Origin: Litoreibacter meonggei
GTDB taxonomy: Bacteria > Pseudomonadota > Alphaproteobacteria > Rhodobacterales > Rhodobacteraceae
DNA length: 64,000 nucleotides
NCBI RefSeq assembly: GCF_003663885.1
Contig: NZ_RCCE01000004.1
Coordinates: 248,001-312,000, forward strand
Direction: 5' to 3'
The first letter of the stretch is position 1. Every line of letters starts with the position of its first letter. Shown here one piece after another: positions 52,060 to 61,235 of this stretch. Both the position numbers and the translations under genes were made by a program. Below the pieces are notes generated by a model. It was not told the origin of the DNA, ran no database searches, and saw only the letters and a list, made by a program, of their open reading frames with translations.

Positions 52060-53442
52060 ATGAGCGCTGACACCAACCTCGACATTGCAGCGCTGGACAA
52101 GGCCCACGCGCTGCATCCTTGGACCCATTTCGAAAGCTTCGTTCGCGACGGACCCTTGGTAATCGAGCGCGGGTCCGGCTGTTCCCTTTGGGACAGCGAT
52201 GGTCGGGAATATCTTGATGCGGTTGGCGGGCTTTGGTGCACGAATATTGGCCTTGGTCGCCGCGAAATGGCTGAGACAATCGCCGCGCAGGCCGAGAAAC
52301 TGGCTTTTTCCAACACCTTCGTGGACATGACCAACGGACCGTCCGCCTTGTTAAGCGCCAAGCTGGCGGAGCTGGCACCGGGGGATTTGAACCACGTCCA
52401 TCTGACAACTGGCGGCTCCACTGCTGTCGACAGCGCTTACCGCATGGTTGCATATTATCAACGCTGCGCTGGTCGGCCTGACAAAACCCATGTTATCGCG
52501 CGCGACAGTTCTTACCACGGCTCCAGCTTTGCGACGATTTCCATCGGCAAACGGTCCGGCGACAAGATGCCGGAGTTTGAATACTTGTCAGAGGGCATCC
52601 ATCACGTCAGCGCCCCAGACTGTTATCGCGCTATTGGCGAGCGGAGCGAGGCGGAGTTCTGCGATGATCTGGTTGCGGAGTTCGAAGCCACGATTAACGA
52701 AATCGGACCAGACAAGGTGGGTGGTTTTTTCGCGGAACCCATTCAGGCATCGGGCGGCGTCGTGGTGCCGCCCGAAGGCTACCTGAAACGCATGGCAGAG
52801 GTCTGCCAGAGGCACGATATCCTGTTCATCGCGGATGAGGTCGTGACAGGGTTCGGGCGCTTGGGGCACTGGTTCGCGTCATGGGACGAATTCGGGGTGC
52901 AGCCGGACATCATTTGCTGCGCCAAGGGCCTTAGCTCCGGCTATCAACCCATTGGCGCTATGATTTTTTCTGACCAGATATGGGATGCGATGCAAGGGGA
53001 CCGCTGGTACGCATCCGGCTTCACCTATGCGGGGCATCCGGTGGCCTGTGCTGCAGCGCTGAAGAATATCGAGATTATTGAGCGCGAGGGCCTTCTCGTG
53101 CATGCCACAAAGGTCGGCCAGTATTTCGAAGATCGCCTCGGGCAGCTGGAAAACCTGCCGATGGTTGGCGATGTTCGTGGGCGCAAGCTGATGCTGTGTG
53201 TCGAAAACGTAGCGGACAAGGCCATCAAAGCACTGCTGCCGGACGATCTCGACGTGGGCAAGCGCATCGCTGACGCCGCAGAGGCGCGCGGATTGATGGT
53301 GCGCCCGATGGGGCATCTCAATGTGATGTCACCGCCCTTGGTGATAACGCAACCGCAGGTGGACTTCGTCGCGGAAACCCTTGAATTGGCTATCAAAGAA
53401 GTGACGGACCAGCTGGTGCGCGATGGAATAAGGATTGGATAA
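52060..53442 (+). CDS. Class III omega-aminotransferase (SpuC/GABA-aminotransferase-like)
   Basis: A 460-residue PLP enzyme that removes the terminal amino group of a diamine or omega-amino acid. The fold type I motifs are YHGSSFATISIGK, the aspartate in FIADEVVTGFGRLG, and the PLP lysine in CCAKGLSSGYQPIGA. The open frame extends to 51814, but the ATG at 52060 follows GAAGGAGCG. The stop overlaps the next ureohydrolase start by 1 base, so putrescine or 4-aminobutyrate, the products of the two ureohydrolases, are the likely substrates. That is inference from context. Confidence 0.9.
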   Translation: MSADTNLDIAALDKAHALHPWTHFESFVRDGPLVIERGSGCSLWDSDGREYLDAVGGLWCTNIGLGRREMAETIAAQAEKLAFSNTFVDMTNGPSALLSAKLAELAPGDLNHVHLTTGGSTAVDSAYRMVAYYQRCAGRPDKTHVIARDSSYHGSSFATISIGKRSGDKMPEFEYLSEGIHHVSAPDCYRAIGERSEAEFCDDLVAEFEATINEIGPDKVGGFFAEPIQASGGVVVPPEGYLKRMAEVCQRHDILFIADEVVTGFGRLGHWFASWDEFGVQPDIICCAKGLSSGYQPIGAMIFSDQIWDAMQGDRWYASGFTYAGHPVACAAALKNIEIIEREGLLVHATKVGQYFEDRLGQLENLPMVGDVRGRKLMLCVENVADKAIKALLPDDLDVGKRIADAAEARGLMVRPMGHLNVMSPPLVITQPQVDFVAETLELAIKEVTDQLVRDGIRIG

Positions 53443-54410
53443 TGGCGCTTACTGATGCTGCAAACGATGTGGACAATGCGTTAACCCGCGACGGTTTTCG
53501 AGGGCATAGTTTCGAGAACGCTTTCGGCGGTGCGCTCAGCTTCCTGCGCCGGACCTATACCAAGGACCTCATGGATGTTGACCTAGCTGTAACAGGAATT
53601 CCGTTCGACCAAGCGGTCACGCATCGTCCCGGCACACGTCTTGGGCCGCGCGCTATTCGGGAGGTCTCGACGTTGCAGGCCTGCGATCCGCCTTATGGCT
53701 GGGACATTGATCCGATGCTGGATTGCAATGTCGCGGATTATGGGGATTTAGCGTTTGATTACGCAGACATACCTGCCTTTCCTAAAGCGGTTACAAACCA
53801 CATATCCGGCATTCTTGACGCCGGTGCAGGCTCGCTATGTCTTGGTGGAGATCACTACATAACCTTCCCGATTTTGCGGGCCTATGTGAAGAAATTCGGG
53901 CCTCTATCCTTGCTGCAGTTCGATGCCCATTCCGACACCTGGCCCGACGATGACATGGCCCGTGTCGACCATGGGACCATGTTTTACAAGGCGGTGAAGG
54001 AAGGTCTGATCGTGCCGGAACGCTCGGTGCAGGTTGGTATCCGGACCGTTTGCGAGAACTATATGGGCGTGAACGTCATAGACGCCCGCGAAGTGCATGA
54101 AAGCGGGACGGTGGCTGTGGTGAAGAAGATCAAATCCATCATCGGGGACCATCAAACTTACCTTACCTTTGATATTGATTGCCTCGACCCTGCCTTCGCG
54201 CCGGGAACCGGTACGCCCGTCTCGGGCGGGCTGAGTTCAGCGCAAGCGCTTCACATCCTGCGCGACCTTAAGGGACTGAACATGGTCGGCGGCGATGTCG
54301 TGGAGGTTTCCCCACCGTTCGATGTGGGCAACGCCACCGCCGTTGCGGGCGCACATGTGGCGACCGAATTGATGTGTCTATATTGCTATAACAAACGGGA
54401 GCGTGCGTGA
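53442..54410 (+). CDS. speB: Agmatinase (SpeB-like ureohydrolase)
   Basis: A manganese ureohydrolase that splits agmatine to putrescine and urea. The 322-residue chain has the metal motifs GGDHYITFPILRAY, LLQFDAHSDTW, FDIDCLDPAFAPGTGTPVSGGLS and VVEVSPPFD. It tracks E. coli SpeB well in the region VDHGTMFYKAVKEGLIVPE and in the order of motifs. It overlaps the aminotransferase by 1 base and the next ureohydrolase by 1 base. Agmatine to putrescine to aldehyde through the neighbouring aminotransferase is a coherent route. Confidence 0.88.
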   Translation: MALTDAANDVDNALTRDGFRGHSFENAFGGALSFLRRTYTKDLMDVDLAVTGIPFDQAVTHRPGTRLGPRAIREVSTLQACDPPYGWDIDPMLDCNVADYGDLAFDYADIPAFPKAVTNHISGILDAGAGSLCLGGDHYITFPILRAYVKKFGPLSLLQFDAHSDTWPDDDMARVDHGTMFYKAVKEGLIVPERSVQVGIRTVCENYMGVNVIDAREVHESGTVAVVKKIKSIIGDHQTYLTFDIDCLDPAFAPGTGTPVSGGLSSAQALHILRDLKGLNMVGGDVVEVSPPFDVGNATAVAGAHVATELMCLYCYNKRERA

Positions 54411-55351
54411 TGCCAAACCAACCAGTTTCAGGGAACGATCTTGCGCGTTTTGCCGGTCAGGGCACGTTTATGCGTCTTCCAAAGGTTGAAAATGCCGAAG
54501 GGCTCGACGTGGCGTTTGTTGGCATTCCGATGGATCACGGCTCCAGCTGGCGGTCCGGAACGCGGTTTGGACCAGCCCAAGTTCGCAACGAAAGTTCGAT
54601 GATCCGCCCTTATGCGGTCCAGACTGGTGCCGCCCCGTTTGATGCGCTGCAATGTGCGGATATTGGTGATGTGGCCATCAACACGTTCAATCTTCGCGAT
54701 AGTATTCGTATCATTACAGAGTATTACGACACACTCTTGAAGCACGATGTCATTCCAATGACGATCGGCGGGGATCATACGATCACGTTGCCAATCCTGC
54801 GCGCCATCGCAAAGAAACACGGGCCAGTGGGCCTCGTGCATGTAGATGCTCATGCGGATGTAAATGACGAGATGTTTGGCGAGCGCGAGTGCCATGGCAC
54901 GGTCTTTAGACGCGCTTACGAAGAAGGGCTGCTTCGCCCCACAGATGTCTACCAGATCGGATTGCGCGGCACTGGCTACACTGCCGAAGATTTCGACGAG
55001 CCGCGCGAATGGGGCTTCAACCTAACGCTCGCGCAGGAGGTTTGGCACAAGTCGACAGCTCCGCTCGCGGCGCAGATCAAAAACAACATGGGCGCGGGGC
55101 CGGTTTACATCACCTATGATATCGACAGCCTTGACCCGTCCATCGCACCCGGCACAGGCACACCCGAAATCGGCGGCCTGACAACGCCGCAAGCGCTGGA
55201 GCTGATCCGGGGGTTGCGCGGGTTGCCAATTGTGGGCTGCGATCTGGTCGAAGTTGCACCGCCTTACGACACTTCCGGCAACACTGCGCTAACCGCGGCG
55301 AATATCATGTTCGAGATGCTGTCGGTATTGCCCGGAGTTCCGTATCGATAG
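54410..55351 (+). CDS. Guanidinobutyrase/guanidinopropionase-like ureohydrolase
   Basis: A 313-residue ureohydrolase with the metal motifs [46 protein letters not shown] and VEVAPPYD. It is a different subfamily from the preceding Spe[38 protein letters not shown] and [14 protein letters not shown] match, from memory, Pseudomonas GbuA/GpuA, which act on 4-guanidinobutyrate or 3-guanidinopropionate. Relatives in cyanobacteria cleave guanidine itself, so the substrate must be tested. A GTG at 54407 is in frame, but the ATG at 54410, overlapping the speB stop, is natural. Confidence 0.87.
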   Translation: MPNQPVSGNDLARFAGQGTFMRLPKVENAEGLDVAFVGIPMDHGSSWRSGTRFGPAQVRNESSMIRPYAVQTGAAPFDALQCADIGDVAINTFNLRDSIRIITEYYDTLLKHDVIPMTIGGDHTITLPILRAIAKKHGPVGLVHVDAHADVNDEMFGERECHGTVFRRAYEEGLLRPTDVYQIGLRGTGYTAEDFDEPREWGFNLTLAQEVWHKSTAPLAAQIKNNMGAGPVYITYDIDSLDPSIAPGTGTPEIGGLTTPQALELIRGLRGLPIVGCDLVEVAPPYDTSGNTALTAANIMFEMLSVLPGVPYR

Positions 55352-55421
55352 CCACAAATCCCATGGACTACGGGCGCGAATTGAACGACAACGTGGCAAA
55401 ACGTGGAAATGGCACAGGCAA

Positions 55422-56234
55422 ATGGCAGTAGGTATCTTTGATAGCGGGTTGGGCGGTTTGACCGTCTATGACCAGATCGCGGCTGACATGCCCGATCTGC
55501 CTGTATGCTACTTTGCCGACAGCGCGAACACGCCTTACGGCGTACGCACCGCTGACGACATCTACACCCTCACCTGTACGGCCACGCAGTCACTGTTCGA
55601 TGCGGGCTGTGATCTGGTGATCCTTGCGTGCAACACTGCCTCTGCGGCGGCCTTGCGGCGGATGCAGGAAAGCTGGGTGCCAACCGACAAGCGCGTGCTT
55701 GGTGTATTCGTGCCGATGATCGAAGCCCTGACCGAGCGGAACTGGGGCGACAACTCCCCGCCGCGCGAAGTGGACGTGCGGGACGTTGCCCTATTTGCCA
55801 CCCCTGCGACCGTTGCGTCGCGGGCGTTCCAGCGTGAACTGGCGTTCCGTGCCATTGGCGTCGATGTCGAAACGCAGCCTTGTGGCGGTTTGGTGGATGC
55901 ACTGGAAGACGGCGACGAGATGCTGGCTGAGGCCTTAGTGCGCTCGCATGTCGACGCGCTGAAACGGCGGATGCCCAACCCGCAGGCAGCGATCCTGGGC
56001 TGCACGCATTACCCGTTGATGCAAAAGGCGTTTCAGGATGCGTTGGGGGAAGACGTCAAAGTGTTCTCGCAAGCCAATCTGGTGTCGGCGAGTCTAGCGG
56101 ATTACCTCAAGCGGCACCCGAATATGCTGGGTCAGGGGACAAAGACCAAGTTCCTGACCACTGGCGATCCGGCACAGGTCACCGACCGCGCCACGCAATT
56201 CCTGCGACGAAAGATCCAGTTCGAAGCGGCATGA
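55422..56234 (+). CDS. murI: Glutamate racemase
   Basis: Makes D-glutamate for peptidoglycan. The 270-residue chain has the two catalytic cysteines in [15 protein letters not shown] and [13 protein letters not shown], and the start [35 protein letters not shown] covers the substrate site. It stands 70 bases after the ureohydrolase, so it may or may not be in that transcript. Confidence 0.95.
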   Translation: MAVGIFDSGLGGLTVYDQIAADMPDLPVCYFADSANTPYGVRTADDIYTLTCTATQSLFDAGCDLVILACNTASAAALRRMQESWVPTDKRVLGVFVPMIEALTERNWGDNSPPREVDVRDVALFATPATVASRAFQRELAFRAIGVDVETQPCGGLVDALEDGDEMLAEALVRSHVDALKRRMPNPQAAILGCTHYPLMQKAFQDALGEDVKVFSQANLVSASLADYLKRHPNMLGQGTKTKFLTTGDPAQVTDRATQFLRRKIQFEAA

Positions 56235-56289
56235 TTGCCGCGCGCCTGTCTTTCTTCTAAACCATCTGTGAATTCATACGGAGTCTGTC

Positions 56290-57318
56290 ATGACCCATAA
56301 AATCGCCATCCTAGGTGCGTCCGGTTATACCGGAGCGGAACTTGTCCGGTTGATCGCAACGCACCCCTCTCTTTCCATCGCTGCCTTGTCGGCTGACCGC
56401 AAAGCCGGCATGGAAATGGCCGAGGTGTTCCCGCATCTTCGGCATCTGGACCTGCCCACTTTGGTGACCATCGGCGAGATCGACTTCTCGGACATCGAGC
56501 TGTGCTTTTGCGCCTTGCCGCATAAGACCTCGCAAGAGGTCATCGCCAAACTGCCAAAGACGTTGAAAATCGTCGACCTGTCTGCCGATTTCCGGCTGCG
56601 CGATCCTGAGGCCTATAAGGCATGGTACGGAAACGACCACGCGGCGCTGGAGATGCAGGGCGAGGCGGTTTACGGCCTGACGGAATTCTACCGTGATGAC
56701 ATCACCAAGGCACGGCTTGTGGCTGGCACCGGCTGTAACGCGGCGACGGGCCAGTTTGCCCTGCGGCCCCTGATTGCGGACGGTGTGATTGATCTGGACG
56801 ACATCATCCTTGATCTCAAGGTCGGTGTGTCCGGTGCGGGGCGGTCCTTGAAGGAAAACCTGCTGCATGCGGAACTGTCCGAAGGCAGCAACGCCTATGC
56901 GATCGGTGGCACGCACCGGCATCTGGGAGAGTTCGATCAGGAGTTCTCTGCCATCGCCGGACGGCCCGTTAAGGTTCAGTTCACACCCCATCTGGTGCCA
57001 ATGAACCGAGGCATTCTCGCGACCTGCTATGTTAAAGGCGATGCTGCAGAAATCCACGCAACCTTGGCCGAAGCCTATAGCGGGGAGCCCTTCGTTGAAA
57101 TCCTGCCATTCGGTCAGGCGCCGTCCACCCATGAAACGCGAGGCTCGAACTTCGTGCATATTGGCGTCACCGGTGACCGGATCGACGGGCGTGCCATTGT
57201 AATCGCGGCCCTTGATAACCTTACGAAAGGCTCATCAGGGCAGGCGTTGCAAAATGCCAATCTGATGTTAGGTCTTGATGAGACCGAGGGGCTGATGATG
57301 GCCCCACTGTTCCCGTAA
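56290..57318 (+). CDS. argC: ArgC, N-acetyl-gamma-glutamyl-phosphate reductase
   Basis: Reduces N-acetylglutamyl phosphate with NADPH in arginine and ornithine synthesis. The 342-residue protein starts with the Rossmann motif [17 protein letters not shown]. The active-site cysteine is in [15 protein letters not shown] and the histidine in [14 protein letters not shown]. It is the long, separate type of ArgC. Ornithine made here could supply olsB. ccmE follows after 10 bases. Confidence 0.96.
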   Translation: MTHKIAILGASGYTGAELVRLIATHPSLSIAALSADRKAGMEMAEVFPHLRHLDLPTLVTIGEIDFSDIELCFCALPHKTSQEVIAKLPKTLKIVDLSADFRLRDPEAYKAWYGNDHAALEMQGEAVYGLTEFYRDDITKARLVAGTGCNAATGQFALRPLIADGVIDLDDIILDLKVGVSGAGRSLKENLLHAELSEGSNAYAIGGTHRHLGEFDQEFSAIAGRPVKVQFTPHLVPMNRGILATCYVKGDAAEIHATLAEAYSGEPFVEILPFGQAPSTHETRGSNFVHIGVTGDRIDGRAIVIAALDNLTKGSSGQALQNANLMLGLDETEGLMMAPLFP

Positions 57319-57328
57319 AGGATACGCC

Positions 57329-57775
57329 ATGAAGGGCCTCAAGAAAAAACGCCGCATTCAGGTCATCGCAGTCGCTGCGGTGGCGTTGCTCGTGTCCACT
57401 GCATTGATTGGCTACGCACTGCGTGACGGGATCAACTTCTTCCGATCACCCACCGAAGTGGTGGAAACTCCACCCGGAGAGGCCGAAACATTCCGCATTG
57501 GCGGCTTGGTCGAAGAGGGCAGTCTGAAGGTCAACGAGTCGCAAGAGATCACCTTTAATGTGACCGATGGCAACGCGGTTGTCGCGGTCACCTATAAGGG
57601 TATCTTGCCTGATCTGTTCGAAGAAGGTCAGGGGATGGTTGGTACTGGACGTTACATTGAAGGCATCTTCCAAGCATCTGAAATACTTGCCAAACATGAC
57701 GAAAAATACATGCCGGTCGAAGTCATAGACGCGTTGAAAGAACAAGGGGTCTACCAGACACCGGACGGTAGCTAG
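57329..57775 (+). CDS. ccmE: CcmE, cytochrome c heme chaperone
   Basis: Binds heme covalently in the periplasm and hands it to CcmF/H for cytochrome c. The 148-residue protein has one N-terminal membrane anchor (VIAVAAVALLVSTALIGYAL) and an OB-fold with the heme-binding histidine in LAKHDEKYMP (about 127-136), including the conserved tyrosine. The other ccm genes are not nearby; argC lies directly upstream. Confidence 0.96.
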   Translation: MKGLKKKRRIQVIAVAAVALLVSTALIGYALRDGINFFRSPTEVVETPPGEAETFRIGGLVEEGSLKVNESQEITFNVTDGNAVVAVTYKGILPDLFEEGQGMVGTGRYIEGIFQASEILAKHDEKYMPVEVIDALKEQGVYQTPDGS

Positions 57776-57832
57776 ATGCTCCGTTAATCTATTAAGAGCA
57801 GCTTTGCCCTCGCGTTGCAGCGGAGGTCAAAG

Positions 57833-58444
57833 ATGCAAACAGTATTCGAAATCGCGAAAGATATTGTCCGTCGTGAAGGCGGCTATGTAAGTGATCCAGA
57901 TGATCCCGGTGGCCCTACCAATCACGGTGTCACCATTCACACCATGCGCAGGCTTGGACTTGATCTGAACGGCGATGGGGACGTGACCCGTGCAGATGTG
58001 CAGGCTTTAACGCAGGCGCAGGCAGTCGAGATATTCATCGACCACTACTTTCACGCACCACGTATCGACGCACTTCCACAGCCGTTGCAAGCCACTGTCT
58101 TCGACATGCATGTGAATGCAGGTGCGAATGCTATCAAGCTGTTGCAGCGTCTCGTGAATGACATGGGGCAAGACATTGCGGTGGATGGAAAAATCGGGCC
58201 GCACACCATCCGCGCCACCTATGCGGCGTATCAGGACGCCCCAAACCATATGGCTGACGCATACGGAATTGCGCGACGGGGCTACTATTACAAACTGGCC
58301 GACCGCCGCCCCGCATCTCGTAAATACGCGCGTAGGCGCGATGGGGGCAAGGGAGGATGGATCAAGCGGGCCGAGGAATTCCTGTCGCCACATTACCATC
58401 TATCCGCCGCGGATCATCGGAAACGGGTGGCACCATGGGGTTGA
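57833..58444 (+). CDS. GH108 endolysin, gene-transfer-agent lysis type
   Basis: A 203-residue muramidase-like enzyme. The catalytic glutamate lies in VRREGGYVSDPDDPGGPTN (the EGG motif of GH108) and a peptidoglycan-binding_3 domain follows (LLQRLVNDMGQDIAVDGKIG). No signal peptide is visible, so a holin must release it. GGAGGTCAAAG precedes the ATG at 57833 (MQTVFEIAKDIV); the frame opens at 57815. The next gene, a holin, overlaps by 10 bases. In Rhodobacter capsulatus a homologous endolysin/holin pair (rcc00555/rcc00556, from memory) outside the main GTA cluster lyses the cell to release particles. Confidence 0.92.
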   Translation: MQTVFEIAKDIVRREGGYVSDPDDPGGPTNHGVTIHTMRRLGLDLNGDGDVTRADVQALTQAQAVEIFIDHYFHAPRIDALPQPLQATVFDMHVNAGANAIKLLQRLVNDMGQDIAVDGKIGPHTIRATYAAYQDAPNHMADAYGIARRGYYYKLADRRPASRKYARRRDGGKGGWIKRAEEFLSPHYHLSAADHRKRVAPWG

Positions 58445-58911
58445 TCTCGCAGGTGTTGAAAGGTGGGCTGGGTGGCGCTGCGAACGCAGTTGTCGACGTG
58501 GCCGAGGTGTTCCGCCCAAACGCAACCCGTCGGATGGAGCTTGGGCATGACGCTTTCAGCGCCGCATTGTCGCAACATGGGGCCGAATTCCAGTACGGGC
58601 GCGTGGGGTGGTTTGACCGCGCGATGAACGGTCTCAATCGTCTGCCCAGACCGATGCTCGCTTTGGGGACGTTGGGGCTTTTTATCTACGCCATGGTTGA
58701 TCCGTTGGGCTTTGCTGGACGGATGCAGGGGCTGGCCTATGTACCGGAACCGCTCTGGTGGCTTCTTGGGGCGATCGTGAGTTTTTACTTCGGCGCGCGC
58801 GAGTTGCACTACCGCCGAGGACCAATCGCGCAGCCACCTTTGCCGGCATCGCGGTCCAAACCGACGACTAATCCAGCGCTCGAAGCATGGCGGGCTGAGC
58901 GTGGGGGATAA
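58435..58911 (+). CDS. GTA-type holin (three-TM family)
   Basis: A 158-residue membrane protein with two clear hydrophobic segments (PMLALGTLGLFIYAMVDPLG and EPLWWLLGAIVSFYFGAREL), and a shorter one between them. This matches the PF11351 pattern, a holin family named for gene-transfer-agent release. The N-terminal ~50 residues are soluble (MGLISQVLKGGLGGAANAV). It starts inside the endolysin gene, a typical lysis-cassette overlap. No phage structural or integrase gene is near, so this is not a prophage remnant in any obvious way. Confidence 0.9.
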   Translation: MGLISQVLKGGLGGAANAVVDVAEVFRPNATRRMELGHDAFSAALSQHGAEFQYGRVGWFDRAMNGLNRLPRPMLALGTLGLFIYAMVDPLGFAGRMQGLAYVPEPLWWLLGAIVSFYFGARELHYRRGPIAQPPLPASRSKPTTNPALEAWRAERGG

Positions 58912-58995
58912 TAAGTATAAATGACGGCGCGTTTCGCTTTTCTAAACTGACCGGTTCGTTATCGTGTCGCTCAACAAGAGATTTGGAGAGTTGCG

Positions 58996-59772
58996 ATGCA
59001 ATACGAAACCCTGCGGCTGAACATCAGCAATAACGTGGCCATTATTGAATTCACCCGTGACGAGGTGATGAACGCACTGAACACGCAGATGCGCGCAGAG
59101 ATACTGCATGCCGTGAAATCCGCCGAATCCAATGCACGTGTTCTGGTGCTGACAGGCAAGGGGCGGGCCTTCTGCTCGGGTCAAGACTTGGGCGACCGCG
59201 CCAGCGTGGCGTCCACCGACTTGGAGCGCACGTTGCGCGACGAGTATGTGCCGATGCTAATGGCGATTTACAATTGTCGCATTCCAACGATCTCGGCTGT
59301 GAACGGGCCGGCTGCGGGGGCCGGGGCCAACTTGGCGCTCGCCGCCGATGTTGTCATCGCCACCCAATCCGCGGTGTTCCTACAGGCGTTTACCCGCATC
59401 GGTTTGATTCCGGACGCAGGCGGCAGTTATTTCCTGCCGCGTCAGGTTGGGATGGCCAAAGCCATGGGGGCGGCATTATTTGCAGAACCTCTGACCGCCG
59501 AGCAAGCCAGCGCCATGGGGATGATCTGGGAAGCAGTTCCCGATGATGACTTCGCCCAGCACTGGAAAGATCGGGCGACGCATTTGGCGAACGGTCCAAC
59601 GGAAGCTTACGCTCGGGTCAAGAAAATCATCCGCTCCAGCTTTGAAAATGATCTTGAGAAACAGCTTTTGCTAGAGGCTAAACTTCAGGGCGAATGCGGT
59701 AAGACCCATGATTTTCGCGAAGGCGTTTTGGCGTTCCTCGATAAACGCGCGGCGCATTACGAAGGGCGCTAG
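58996..59772 (+). CDS. Enoyl-CoA hydratase/isomerase, PaaG-like
   Basis: A 258-residue crotonase-fold enzyme. The oxyanion blocks are GRAFCSGQDLGDRA and NGPAAGAGANLALAAD; the third, AFTRIGLIPDAGGSYFLPRQ, carries the aspartate of the PaaG subfamily (1,2-epoxyphenylacetyl-CoA isomerase) rather than the hydratase glutamate. EQASAMGMIWEAVPD is also PaaG-like. No other phenylacetate genes are in the window, so a general isomerase role cannot be excluded. A bidirectional terminator follows. Confidence 0.87.
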   Translation: MQYETLRLNISNNVAIIEFTRDEVMNALNTQMRAEILHAVKSAESNARVLVLTGKGRAFCSGQDLGDRASVASTDLERTLRDEYVPMLMAIYNCRIPTISAVNGPAAGAGANLALAADVVIATQSAVFLQAFTRIGLIPDAGGSYFLPRQVGMAKAMGAALFAEPLTAEQASAMGMIWEAVPDDDFAQHWKDRATHLANGPTEAYARVKKIIRSSFENDLEKQLLLEAKLQGECGKTHDFREGVLAFLDKRAAHYEGR

Positions 59773-59795
59773 GGTCTAAGGACACGTGTTGTAAA

Positions 59796-59827
59796 GAAAA
59801 AGGCCACCCGCGAAGGTGGCCTTTTTT
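59796..59827. terminator. Bidirectional terminator between the PaaG-like gene and gltA
   Basis: AAGGCCACC-cgcgaa-GGTGGCCTT is a perfect 9-bp stem with T-run on the plus strand (to 59827) and, on the minus strand, TTTTTC after the stem. It serves both convergent genes and lies directly at the gltA stop codon. Confidence 0.9.
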
Positions 59828-59828
59828 G

Positions 59829-61118
59829 TTAGCGGCTTTCGATGTCGGTGTAGTCGCGCCGTGTCGCACCAGTATACAACTGGCGGGGGCGACCGATTTT
59901 CAGGTTTGGATCCGAAATCTGTTCTTTCCATTGCGAAATCCAGCCCACCGTCCGCGCCAGCGCAAAGATTGGCGTGAACATCGAAGTCGGGAAACCCATC
60001 GCTTCCAGAATAATGCCGGAATAGAAGTCGACATTCGGGAACAGCTTTTTCTCGGCGAAATATGGATCAGCCAAAGCTTGTTTTTCAAGCTCCATCGCGA
60101 CCTGCAACAGCGGGTTGTCTTCGACGCCCAGCAGCTCAAGGACTTCGTCAGCGGATTGTTTCATCACTGTCGCACGCGGATCGAAGTTTTTGTAAACGCG
60201 GTGGCCAAAGCCCATAAGGCGATAGTTGTCGTCCTTGTCTTTTGCCCGGGCAATGAATTCAGGAATGCGGTCAACCGTGCCGATTTCCTTTAGCATTTCC
60301 AGACAGGCTTGGTTTGCACCACCATGCGCAGGGCCCCACAGGCACGCGATGCCGGCGGCGATACATGCAAACGGATTAGCCCCGGACGAGGACGCCAGGC
60401 GCACGGTCGAGGTTGATGCGTTCTGCTCGTGATCAGCGTGTAGCGTGAAGATGCGGTCCATTGCGCGGGCGAGGATGGGATCAACCTCATAGTTCTCGGC
60501 GGGAACCGAGAAGCACATATGCAAGAAATTCGCCGCGTAATCGAGGTCATTGCGCGGATACACAAATGGTTGCCCGACCGAATATTTGTAGGCCATCGCG
60601 GCAATCGTTGGCAGCTTGGCGATCAGGCGGATCGCGGCGACTTCCCGCTGCCAATCATCATTGATGTCGGTGCTGTCGTGATAGAATGCGGACATAGCGC
60701 CGACCACGCCCACAAGCGTTGCCATGGGATGTGCGTCACGGCGGAAACCGCGGAAGAAGTTGTGCATCTGTTCGTGAACCATCGTATGATTGGTTACACG
60801 TGCTTCAAAATCTTCAAGTTCGGTCGCGGAGGGAAGCTCACCATAAAGCAGCAGATAGCAGACTTCGAGGAAATGGGATTTTTCGGCCAATTGGTCGATG
60901 GGATAGCCGCGGTGCAGCAATTCACCTTTGGCACCGTCGATGAAGGTAATTGTGCTGTCGCAAGCTGCCGTAGAGGTGAAGCCCGGATCGTACGTAAACA
61001 CGTCGCCCTGCGCATAGAGCTTGGTGATATCAATCACATCAGGCCCGGCGGTTGGGGTGTGGATTGGCAACTCGATTTCCTTGTTGCCGATAATCAATCG
61101 TGCGGATTTGTCAGACAT
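59829..61118 (-). CDS. gltA: Citrate synthase
   Basis: Condenses acetyl-CoA and oxaloacetate at the entry to the TCA cycle. The 429-residue type II enzyme has the start [13 protein letters not shown], the middle blocks [18 protein letters not shown] with a catalytic histidine, [15 protein letters not shown] with the other, and [14 protein letters not shown]. gltX lies 117 bases upstream on the same strand; the two may be co-transcribed. Confidence 0.97.
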   Translation of the reverse strand: MSDKSARLIIGNKEIELPIHTPTAGPDVIDITKLYAQGDVFTYDPGFTSTAACDSTITFIDGAKGELLHRGYPIDQLAEKSHFLEVCYLLLYGELPSATELEDFEARVTNHTMVHEQMHNFFRGFRRDAHPMATLVGVVGAMSAFYHDSTDINDDWQREVAAIRLIAKLPTIAAMAYKYSVGQPFVYPRNDLDYAANFLHMCFSVPAENYEVDPILARAMDRIFTLHADHEQNASTSTVRLASSSGANPFACIAAGIACLWGPAHGGANQACLEMLKEIGTVDRIPEFIARAKDKDDNYRLMGFGHRVYKNFDPRATVMKQSADEVLELLGVEDNPLLQVAMELEKQALADPYFAEKKLFPNVDFYSGIILEAMGFPTSMFTPIFALARTVGWISQWKEQISDPNLKIGRPRQLYTGATRRDYTDIESR

Positions 61119-61235
61119 GCATTCACCTTTCGTGTGTCCGGAGGTGAGCGCGGTCGCAACCCCCTGTTATGTATCGCGTTTAAGCCACGACGTTCGGGTC
61201 TTCTCGTTTCCTGGCCGGCCTGCGGCGAGGGGTAA

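Noticed and set aside
56311-57159. A 282-codon antisense frame over argC
   Set aside because: Shadow of argC, which has intact catalytic motifs on the plus strand.
57784-57795. Possible CtrA box before the endolysin gene
   Set aside because: TTAA half-sites are separated by 4 bases, not the 7 of the usual CtrA motif, so I do not call it a CtrA site.
57833-58911. Endolysin/holin as a prophage remnant
   Set aside because: No integrase, capsid, tail, repeat or att-like duplication is visible around them, and the families fit GTA lysis genes.
60519-61235. A 238-codon plus-strand frame over gltA
   Set aside because: Shadow of citrate synthase; runs past the gltA start into non-coding sequence without any recognisable domain.
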